Positions 1 to 4,797 of a stretch of 5,309 nt of DNA are shown piece by piece. The stretch's first letter is position 1; the number at the start of each line of letters is the position of its first letter. The translations under genes and the position numbers were made by a program. This DNA comes from Treponema sp. (GTDB lineage Bacteria > Spirochaetota > Spirochaetia > Treponematales > Treponemataceae). The DNA lies in the NCBI GenBank assembly GCA_003455655.1, contig DMQP01000011.1, positions 1-5,309 on the forward strand, given 5' to 3'. A model generated the notes under the pieces. That model searched no databases. It saw only the letters and a list, made by a program, of their open reading frames with translations, and had not been told where the DNA came from.

Positions 1-95
1 TCTTTTTCTTCAATCTGTGCGATTAACGGCTTCAGTGCCTTAATATCGCGGTCGTTTTTTGATCCAAAAATTAACGTTAAAAATTTATCGAACAT
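1..95 (-). CDS. secA: SecA preprotein translocase ATPase, N-terminal fragment
   Basis: SecA is the cytoplasmic ATPase that drives unfolded secretory and lipoprotein precursors through the SecYEG channel. Only the first 31 codons are here, and the gene continues past the left edge. Read on the minus strand, the protein begins MFDKFLTLIFGSKNDRDIKA and continues through LKPLIAQIEEK. The signature is the SecA N-terminus (M-x-D-K-x-L-x-x-I-F-G-S-K-N-D-R, then K-x-L-x-P-x-x-x-x-I), which is highly conserved and position-specific. None of the DEAD motor motifs are visible, so completeness cannot be judged. The ATG at 95-93 is favoured because it gives exactly the family N-terminus. No Shine-Dalgarno sequence precedes it; a promoter-like pair lies just upstream (105-133). 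The gene is divergent from the lipoprotein operon that starts at 276. The family call is confident despite the short piece. Confidence 0.93.
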   Translation of the reverse strand, partial: MFDKFLTLIFGSKNDRDIKALKPLIAQIEEK

Positions 96-104
96 AGCAG
101 TTTT

Positions 105-133
105 ACTATATCGCATTGCAACAAAAATTACAA
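105..133 (-). promoter_or_regulatory. Candidate secA promoter, positioned for a near-leaderless transcript
   Basis: Read on the minus strand, TTGTAA (133-128, 4/6 to the sigma70 -35) is followed by exactly 17 bp and then TATAGT (110-105, 5/6 to TATAAT). The -10 ends 9 nt before the secA ATG. A start 6-8 nt downstream of the -10 would leave a leader of only one to three nucleotides. The region between is AAAACTGCT, with no Shine-Dalgarno sequence. This is a prediction by eye in AT-rich DNA, where such hexamers also arise by chance. Confidence 0.5.
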
Positions 134-172
134 TATAAGGCATAGCGCAGCATTCATTCACTTTTACTGTCT

Positions 173-202
173 GCAAGAATTTTACGAAGTAAAACTTCTT
201 GC
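173..202. repeat. Hairpin/palindrome 1 in the secA-lipoprotein intergenic region
   Basis: The left arm GCAAGAATTTTAC (173-185) pairs with the right arm GTAAAACTTCTTGC (189-202) around a GAA loop. This gives 13 base pairs with a single unpaired nucleotide at 195. It lies between two divergent promoters, so it is not at the end of either neighbouring gene and is unlikely to be a terminator for them. The TTTTAC/GTAAAA core recurs nearby: TTTTAC at 101-106 and 162-167. It could be a protein-binding palindrome or a dispersed intergenic repeat; the window alone cannot decide. Confidence 0.7.
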
Positions 203-203
203 C

Positions 204-235
204 AGTTAAAAACTGCAAGGATGCAGTTTTTAACT
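204..235. repeat. Hairpin/palindrome 2, perfect 14-bp inverted repeat
   Basis: AGTTAAAAACTGCA (204-217) is the exact reverse complement of TGCAGTTTTTAACT (222-235), separated by AGGA (218-221). It starts 2 nt after hairpin 1 ends and stops 2 nt before the candidate -35 of the lipoprotein operon (238). The perfect symmetry over 28 nt is far beyond chance for a region this small. If the downstream promoter is correct, the palindrome is not in that operon's mRNA. It would then act as DNA (an operator or structural element) or belong to a separate upstream transcript. A terminator is unlikely because the flanking genes diverge. Confidence 0.8.
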
Positions 236-237
236 CA

Positions 238-266
238 TTGACTAGCAAGAGCCATTTCTTTATTCT
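238..266 (+). promoter_or_regulatory. Candidate promoter of the envelope operon
   Basis: TTGACT (238-243, 5/6 to the -35 consensus) is followed by a 17-bp spacer and TATTCT (261-266, 4/6 to the -10). The -10 ends 9 nt before the ATG at 276, so transcription would begin about at 273 with almost no leader. TATAAG at 266-271 is an alternative -10, but the spacing to TTGACT would be 22 bp. The perfect palindrome at 204-235 abuts the -35, which would suit repressor or activator binding. Confidence 0.5.
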
Positions 267-275
267 ATAAGAACC

Positions 276-1514
276 ATGTCGGATAGCCGTCGATTTTTTC
301 TTTTATTGTGTCTTTTTCCCCTTTTTTTTATATCATGTGAACGTTCAACCATTGTTTCTACGCTTGAAGAAGAGGCCCTTTTTTCGCTTGAGTATGGAAA
401 TTTCGAAAATCAGCTTAATGTTTTTAGTGTTGCCGAAGTAGGGAACATTCAAACTTCTATAGCAATGCGTGACGGTTTTTTCTATATTGCTAACGGTGAA
501 TCCAAAAAAATAATGGAAATGACCAGTTACGGAGACTTAGTTCGCCTTTACTTTAACAGCGATGCAAACCCAGAGCCTTCTTTTATGTCTCAAGATAATG
601 CTGTTAGTGCAACCCGCAAGGCAACAATTTATCCCTTTAATCAACTGGGAGCTATAGCTGTAGACAATCGTCAGTACTTGTATGCGGTAGACGAACTTCC
701 TGTAGAACGACAAGAACTTGACCCCGACAGTGGCGCTGTTCTGCGAAACATTATACTTCGCTTTGATGCAAGCGGTTCTTTTTTAGACTATTTGGGGCAA
801 GAAGGTCCAGGCGGAACTCCATTCCCCTTCGTAGAAAACATTTATGCTACTAACAACAATGAACTAGTGGTTTTGTGCAAAAGTGTTCATTCAAACATAG
901 TCTACTGGTTTTCTTCAGAAGGCTATCTCTTGTTTACGATGAGCATTGATGAAACAAATGTTCCTTCTCCTTTTGCAAGCGATTCTTCCGAAGAACAAAG
1001 AACAGACAACGGTTCCTGGCACACCATAGGCAATATAATTCCTGATTACACAAGACGACGGCTTTATGTTCCCGTAGTGTACTATACCAGTGTTATTGAT
1101 GAAGCAAGTAAAGTTGAGTCGGGTATACATTACGAAATGATGCTTTTGTATCCGCTTAATGTTGATGACGGTCGCTACGAACAACCCATTACTATTCCCC
1201 CTTACACAGAACAAGTTACTGAAGGTTTTTCAAGCGAAGCCTTTAGCATTCCCTATGACTTTTTGGGCGTTACCGACACAGGCTGGCTCTTTTTTATAGT
1301 CAGTACAGGAAGTGGTTTTTCCGTACAAATGGTTCAGCCCGACGGTCAGCGTATTTTAACAAGAAATCTGTCGGTAAACTTGCGTTCACTTTTGTATTAT
1401 GACTTTTCGCTTAGTAACAGCGGAATTCTTTCTCTTTTGAAAGTAGAGCAGGAAGGTGCGTCTTTAGTTTGGTGGCGTACCGATGATTTGATTCAAGCTG
1501 TTCTTGCAAACTAA
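276..1514 (+). CDS. Spirochete lipoprotein with beta-propeller (NHL-like) repeats
   Basis: Predicted exported lipoprotein of 412 residues with unknown specific function. Residues 1-20 form a signal peptide: charged start with R5 and R6, hydrophobic core 7-19, and lipobox FIS-C with C21 as the lipidated cysteine. The mature protein is rich in short beta strands and repeats a pattern of aromatic or aliphatic residue, short polar turn and Gly, then a hydrophobic strand (near 81-93, 162-173, 211-222 and 352-364). An aspartate-containing strand, LGAIAVDNRQYLYAVDE, lies at 124-140. This is typical of NHL/six-bladed propeller folds, which usually act as binding platforms. It resembles the LIC_12708-type spirochete lipoproteins, from memory only. 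The ATG at 276 is the first start after an in-frame TAG at 243-245 and has no Shine-Dalgarno sequence. It heads a cluster of five co-directional genes, with the next gene 14 bp downstream. A run of eight T at 322-329 lies in the signal-peptide codons. Confidence 0.8.
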   Translation: MSDSRRFFLLLCLFPLFFISCERSTIVSTLEEEALFSLEYGNFENQLNVFSVAEVGNIQTSIAMRDGFFYIANGESKKIMEMTSYGDLVRLYFNSDANPEPSFMSQDNAVSATRKATIYPFNQLGAIAVDNRQYLYAVDELPVERQELDPDSGAVLRNIILRFDASGSFLDYLGQEGPGGTPFPFVENIYATNNNELVVLCKSVHSNIVYWFSSEGYLLFTMSIDETNVPSPFASDSSEEQRTDNGSWHTIGNIIPDYTRRRLYVPVVYYTSVIDEASKVESGIHYEMMLLYPLNVDDGRYEQPITIPPYTEQVTEGFSSEAFSIPYDFLGVTDTGWLFFIVSTGSGFSVQMVQPDGQRILTRNLSVNLRSLLYYDFSLSNSGILSLLKVEQEGASLVWWRTDDLIQAVLAN

Positions 1515-1528
1515 AAGGCGGACTTGTA

Positions 1529-2104
1529 ATGGCATACGGAGACAATCAGATTGATGCATACGGAGAAGAAGGTCCTGGTGTAATCTTCCATTACAAAAAA
1601 GGTTCTTTCCGTGAACACGAAAGTCAGACTACCCGTGACATAGCAGAAGATATTACTTCCCGCAAAAATGGATTTTTCAAAACTCTGGTAAAAACGCGTG
1701 CTAACCGAACCCTTTTAATTATGCTTTTAATAACAATGGGTGTGCTTTTAGTTGTTTCTTTTTTTTCGAAAGGAAATGATGAGACTGTTGTTAATGGCAT
1801 GCACTGTAGTCTTTCTGCTTTTTCTTTTGAAGATTCAGTCTATGTTACGCTTAAAGGAGAGCCAGATGGTAAGCATGCTTCAAAAGACCTGGCTCAAAAG
1901 GTCTTTGATGTTCAGTTTTCTGCCATAAATACAGATAATGAGCTTGCAAATCGTATAGACAGCCAGATTTTATTTGATCCAAGTCAAGAAGAGTGTTACG
2001 CTCGGACAGTTTTTGCCGATTATGATATTATACAGGTTTTGTGCACGGTTACCGATCAGTCTGGAGAAAGCGTAAGTTTAAGCGCATCAGTTACAAAACG
2101 GTAA
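1529..2104 (+). CDS. Single-pass membrane protein of unknown function
   Basis: I do not recognise a named family. The 191-residue product has a polar N-terminal segment (1-60) containing YGEEGPGVIFHYKKGS near 11-26 and several basic residues just before the membrane (K51, K55, R57, R60). One hydrophobic helix follows at about 61-79. The remaining ~110 residues are polar and beta-rich, with cysteines at 93, 156 and 172. The basic residues on the N-terminal side predict N-in/C-out topology, so the C-terminal domain would be periplasmic. The start is supported by AAAAGGCGG at 1513-1521, 7 nt before the ATG. It lies 14 bp after the propeller lipoprotein and 18 bp before the next membrane protein, which suggests co-expression and possibly an envelope complex with them. 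An eight-T run (1759-1766) falls at the end of the helix codons. Confidence 0.75.
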   Translation: MAYGDNQIDAYGEEGPGVIFHYKKGSFREHESQTTRDIAEDITSRKNGFFKTLVKTRANRTLLIMLLITMGVLLVVSFFSKGNDETVVNGMHCSLSAFSFEDSVYVTLKGEPDGKHASKDLAQKVFDVQFSAINTDNELANRIDSQILFDPSQEECYARTVFADYDIIQVLCTVTDQSGESVSLSASVTKR

Positions 2105-2122
2105 AAGTGTAATGGAGGAAAC

Positions 2123-2641
2123 ATGGTACAGTTTTATTTGCTTTCAATTCTGCTGAACATTCTTGCGGGGCTTATTCTTGTTATGCTGCCTCCGCTTTCT
2201 CAAAAAGATAGTGCTTCTGTTCCTGCAAAAGTAGAAGATTCTGACTCTTTGGAAGAAGATCCCTTTGCAGATGTTGAAGCGCCTCTTTCTGAAACAGCAG
2301 CTGCAAAAAACTCAGGCGGTGCTTTCCAAATGCTTACTCAAGTTGATTCAAAACTGTTCCGTCTTGTTGTGGGAATTTTGAGTGTTTTTGTAGGACTTAT
2401 GAAACTGCTTTCTGTATACAGAAATGACCTTCCCATAATTGGAGATTTGCTTCCCGTTCTTGCAGGTTTTGCCGGAGGAGCAACTCTTTTAATTGACTAC
2501 TATTTAGCTTCAACTTCCGAAGAAACCATTTTGCCTCCCTTTGTTCAGTCGGTCTTAGTCGATGGTCGTAAATATGTTGGCATTGCCTGTCTTGCAGTTG
2601 CAGCGCTTCACTTCCTTTTCCCCGGCGTTGTGCTTTTTTAG
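2123..2641 (+). CDS. Four-helix membrane protein with acidic linker, unknown function
   Basis: An integral membrane protein of 172 residues; no named family recognised. Hydrophobic helices are at about 3-22, 79-98, 103-128 (Gly/Ala-rich, PVLAGFAGGATLLIDYYLA) and 150-171. Between helices 1 and 2 is a soluble linker with an acidic stretch at 38-52 (EDSDSLEEDPFADVE). The first helix with the following acidic tail could be a signal anchor. The protein ends within its last helix. A strong ribosome site, GGAGG at 2114-2118, sits 4 nt before the ATG; this is the clearest Shine-Dalgarno sequence in the window. The gene sits in the middle of the cluster, 18 bp after the single-pass membrane protein and 9 bp before the Nudix gene, so the three upstream envelope proteins probably work together. 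Function is not deducible from sequence alone. Confidence 0.75.
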   Translation: MVQFYLLSILLNILAGLILVMLPPLSQKDSASVPAKVEDSDSLEEDPFADVEAPLSETAAAKNSGGAFQMLTQVDSKLFRLVVGILSVFVGLMKLLSVYRNDLPIIGDLLPVLAGFAGGATLLIDYYLASTSEETILPPFVQSVLVDGRKYVGIACLAVAALHFLFPGVVLF

Positions 2642-2650
2642 GAAAGAGTC

Positions 2651-3073
2651 ATGTCGTCAAAAGAAAGTATTGCTTGTATTGCTTTAAACGGAACAAAAGT
2701 GCTTATTGCTCACCGCTTACCTGTTGGACAAATGGGTGACCGTTGGGAATTTCCTGGTGGAAAAGTTGAAGAAAACGAAAGGGAACAAGAAGCAATAGTG
2801 CGTGAAATGCAAGAAGAATTCGGCATAGAAGTTGGTGTGGGTTCTCACATTGCAAGCGCACATTTTATGCATAATGGTCAAGACATTGCTCTTGAATGTT
2901 ACCGCATAACAGTTCCCCACGATGGAATTGCAATTCCCTATAAACTTTCTGAACATTCAGAATATCGTTGGGTAGACATAAGCGAAATTGAGCAATTGTC
3001 TTTTGTTGATTCAGACTTGCTTTTGTATCCGCATGTTGTTGAATATGTAAAATCGCAGGCGGGTAAAGCATGA
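2651..3073 (+). CDS. MutT-type Nudix hydrolase
   Basis: A cytoplasmic Nudix pyrophosphohydrolase of 140 residues, a usual length for MutT-like enzymes. These cleave nucleoside diphosphate-linked substrates, often damaged dNTPs such as 8-oxo-dGTP, using Mg2+ or Mn2+. The Nudix box is complete at residues 37-59: G37, five residues, E43, seven residues, then R51-E52-M-x-E55-E56-x-G58-I59. It is preceded by WEFPGGK at 32-38, the typical MutT-like context. E52, E55 and E56 are the expected metal ligands. The C-terminal half includes YRWVDISEIEQLSFVDSD (105-122), the usual MutT ending in which a strand leads into a helix. Substrate cannot be fixed from the sequence, so no symbol is given. TAGGAAAGAG (2639-2648) supplies the ribosome site and overlaps the stop codon of the preceding gene. 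The gene's own TGA overlaps the next ATG (ATGA, 3070-3073), implying translational coupling to the lipoprotein. Confidence 0.92.
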   Translation: MSSKESIACIALNGTKVLIAHRLPVGQMGDRWEFPGGKVEENEREQEAIVREMQEEFGIEVGVGSHIASAHFMHNGQDIALECYRITVPHDGIAIPYKLSEHSEYRWVDISEIEQLSFVDSDLLLYPHVVEYVKSQAGKA

Positions 3074-3438
3074 AAAAATTGAGCACTTTTGCAGTTCTTC
3101 TTTTTCTTTCCGTTCTGTTGGGAGCTTGTTCTAAAGAAAAACCGATTGTCTTAAATGCAGACGACATTCAAGCTCTTACGCCTGGAGTAGAGTGGGCTGT
3201 CGTAACAGAACCCTATGCTGCTTTTCGTGAAGAGCCTGCCTTTGAAAGTACTGTTATGGCACATGCTCGAAAGGCAGATGTTCTTGAAGTAAAAGGAAAA
3301 ACCTTAAGCAAAGATTCTCTTACTTCCCGAACTTTTACTTGGTACAAATTTGATCAGGGCTGGCTTGAACTTTCTGCAATCGTTATTTACGACAACCGTT
3401 TGAAAGCTCAAAAGGCAGCCTTGTCGTTAAATCCTTAA
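3070..3438 (+). CDS. Small lipoprotein with SH3-like domain
   Basis: Predicted lipoprotein of 122 residues. K2 and K3 precede a hydrophobic core (4-17) and the lipobox LGA-C, with lipidated C20. Residues about 40-105 look like a bacterial SH3-like fold: VEWAVVTEPYAAFREEP (40-56) is the strand plus variable loop, VLEVKG (71-76) follows, and WYKFDQGWLEL (91-101) is the W-Y-x-(V/F)...G-W-L ending typical of SH3b domains. Such domains often bind peptidoglycan or peptides, but no ligand can be assigned here. The ATG overlaps the Nudix stop codon by 4 bp, and a weak AGGCGGG (3057-3063) lies 6 nt upstream. It ends the cluster: its TAA (3436-3438) overlaps the convergent hisS stop codon. It is not clear why an envelope lipoprotein is coupled to a nucleotide-cleaning enzyme. 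Confidence 0.8.
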   Translation: MKKLSTFAVLLFLSVLLGACSKEKPIVLNADDIQALTPGVEWAVVTEPYAAFREEPAFESTVMAHARKADVLEVKGKTLSKDSLTSRTFTWYKFDQGWLELSAIVIYDNRLKAQKAALSLNP

Positions 3439-4736
3439 GCTTTTATTTTTTCTACTGCTTCAGAAATACTTATTGATGCAAACTGTTCTCGTGTTGCAAG
3501 ATTTTTAAGCGTTACTTTGTCTTGAGCAGCATCTTCTGCATTTACGGTAATGCCCCAAGGAATTCCTTTCTTTTCGGTAAGGGCATACTGTTTTGCCATC
3601 TTTACGGTATCGGGGAATACTTCGACACTTACTCCTTGTTCACGAAGACAAGAGGCTACTTTCTGATAGTGAGAAGCAAGAGAAGCATCTGTATTGTAAA
3701 TTTCAGCATCAAGGTAAGAACCTTTTTGGCTGGTTAAACCTAACTGCGTAAGTCCTGCAATAAGACGGTCAAGACCTATGCTTGCTCCCACTCCAGAGAC
3801 TTTGTCTTTCATGTACAAGCCGGTAAGATTGTCGTATCTTCCGCCCGAACAGACAGAGCCAATTGACGGCAACTGATTAAGGAATGTTTCATAAACAACA
3901 CCTGTGTAGTAGTCCAAGCCACGAGTAATGCTGGGGTCAAGAGTGTAGCTTTTTTCTATTCCTGCTGCCTGCATCATAGAATAAATTTCTTTCATGCGAA
4001 TAGAATCTTCTGACTCTCCGCCAGAAAGTTCTTCTATGTGTTTGAGTGTTTGGGTAAAGTTAGAAGCGGGCTGAATGTACGAAAGAATTTCTTCAGCTTT
4101 TTTTGAACTGCCCGTTATTTCTTCAAGTTCTTTTGCAACTTCTTGTGCTCCCACTTTTGCAAGTTTGTCTACAATGCGCAGAATGTCTTCTGATTTTTGA
4201 GCGCAGTCGAGTTTTGCTAAAAAGCGGTTAAAGATACCTCTGTGGTTTACATGAATTGTTATGTCATTTACGCCAATGGCATTGAGTGCTGCTTTCATAA
4301 GTGCAAGAGTTTCAAAGTCTGCCGTTGCAGAATCAGAACCTACAGTGTCAAAGTCGCACTGAATAAATTCCCTGTAACGACCTGCTTGCGGTTTTTCTCC
4401 TCGCCATACTTTAGAAATGTGGTAGCGCTTAAAGGGAAAGTACAATTCTTCTTTGTGTTCTGCAATAAAGCGAGCAAAGGGAACCGTTAAGTCAAAACGC
4501 ATGGCAACATCACGGCCACCCTTATCTTCAAAGCGGAAGACTTGCTTTTCTGTTTCACCGTTACTCTTTCGCAGTAAGATTTCTGTGTATTCCAAAACCG
4601 GTGTGTCTATGGGAACAAAACCGTATGCGCGGTATGTCTTAGTAATTTTTTCGATTATGTCAGAACGCAGAATTTCATCTGCAGGAAGCATGTCGCGGAA
4701 TCCTTTAAGGATGCGGGGTTGAATTAAGTCACTCAT
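3435..4736 (-). CDS. hisS: Histidyl-tRNA synthetase
   Basis: Class II aminoacyl-tRNA synthetase that charges tRNA-His. At 433 residues (from the ATG at 4736) it is full length. The N-terminus ILKGFRDMLP is the typical HisRS start. Motif 1 lies in GFVPIDTPVLEYTE (39-52). Motif 2 holds WRGEKPQAGRYREFIQCDFD (111-130). HisA motif 1 is RGLDYYTG (272-279), HisA motif 2 is SGGRYDNL (about 297-304) and motif 3 is GVGASIGLDRL (315-325). The C-terminal anticodon-binding domain spans about 343-433. The stretch from MRFDLTVPFAR (79-89) to QCDFD (126-130) resembles eukaryotic/archaeal HisRS more than the common bacterial form. A TTG two codons upstream (4742) is in frame, but it directly abuts the candidate -10 and would lie upstream of the predicted transcript start, so the ATG is preferred. 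No Shine-Dalgarno sequence precedes it. The gene converges on the lipoprotein at 3438 and is divergent from mnmA. Confidence 0.97.
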   Translation of the reverse strand: MSDLIQPRILKGFRDMLPADEILRSDIIEKITKTYRAYGFVPIDTPVLEYTEILLRKSNGETEKQVFRFEDKGGRDVAMRFDLTVPFARFIAEHKEELYFPFKRYHISKVWRGEKPQAGRYREFIQCDFDTVGSDSATADFETLALMKAALNAIGVNDITIHVNHRGIFNRFLAKLDCAQKSEDILRIVDKLAKVGAQEVAKELEEITGSSKKAEEILSYIQPASNFTQTLKHIEELSGGESEDSIRMKEIYSMMQAAGIEKSYTLDPSITRGLDYYTGVVYETFLNQLPSIGSVCSGGRYDNLTGLYMKDKVSGVGASIGLDRLIAGLTQLGLTSQKGSYLDAEIYNTDASLASHYQKVASCLREQGVSVEVFPDTVKMAKQYALTEKKGIPWGITVNAEDAAQDKVTLKNLATREQFASISISEAVEKIKA

Positions 4737-4742
4737 ACCCAA

Positions 4743-4771
4743 AGAATACCGAAAACATGCGCTTGTGTAAA
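4743..4771 (-). promoter_or_regulatory. Candidate hisS promoter overlapping the mnmA promoter
   Basis: On the minus strand, TTTACA (4771-4766, 5/6 to the -35) is followed by 17 bp and TATTCT (4748-4743, 4/6 to the -10, identical to the -10 proposed for the lipoprotein operon). Only TTGGGT separates the -10 from the ATG at 4736, so transcription would begin at or next to the start codon. The -35 overlaps that proposed for mnmA by 3 bp, so polymerase binding at the two promoters would be mutually exclusive. Confidence 0.5.
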
Positions 4772-4791
4772 TAAGGTACTTTTGTTATCAT
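4763..4791 (+). promoter_or_regulatory. Candidate mnmA promoter, divergent from hisS
   Basis: TTGTGT (4763-4768, 3/6 to the -35) is followed by 17 bp and TATCAT (4786-4791, 5/6 to the -10). Six nucleotides (GAGCCC) separate the -10 from the ATG at 4798, again predicting a leaderless transcript. The -35 is weak and overlaps the hisS -35 at 4766-4768. The whole divergent region is 61 bp, so both promoters must fit in it and little else can. Confidence 0.45.
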
Positions 4792-4797
4792 GAGCCC

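Noticed and set aside
204..235. The perfect palindrome as a bidirectional intrinsic terminator (A-run, stem, T-run)
   Set aside because: Both flanking genes are transcribed away from it, so there is no upstream transcript to end unless an unmapped RNA exists. The GC part of the stem is only CTGCA/TGCAG.
915..1214. Antisense open frame inside the propeller lipoprotein gene
   Set aside because: The translation has no recognisable domain and it lies fully opposite a well-supported coding region; it is a shadow frame.
2717..3167. Two antisense open frames opposite the Nudix gene and the start of the small lipoprotein gene
   Set aside because: The sense strand has a perfect Nudix box and a lipobox; the antisense products are low-complexity and look like shadows.
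3405..3455. Possible intrinsic terminator around AAGGCAGCCTT and the T-rich stretch at 3441-3450
   Set aside because: The stem is only about 4 bp with a 3-nt loop, and the T-run begins about 20 nt later, so it does not form a terminator on either strand.
3522..4722. Three plus-strand open frames within hisS
   Set aside because: They lie opposite a complete HisRS with all class II motifs and show no domain or ribosome site.
4737..4742. In-frame TTG (4742-4740) as an earlier hisS start giving 435 residues
   Set aside because: It directly abuts the candidate -10 and would be upstream of the likely transcript start. The ATG at 4736 gives the more typical HisRS N-terminus, and there is no Shine-Dalgarno sequence for the TTG.
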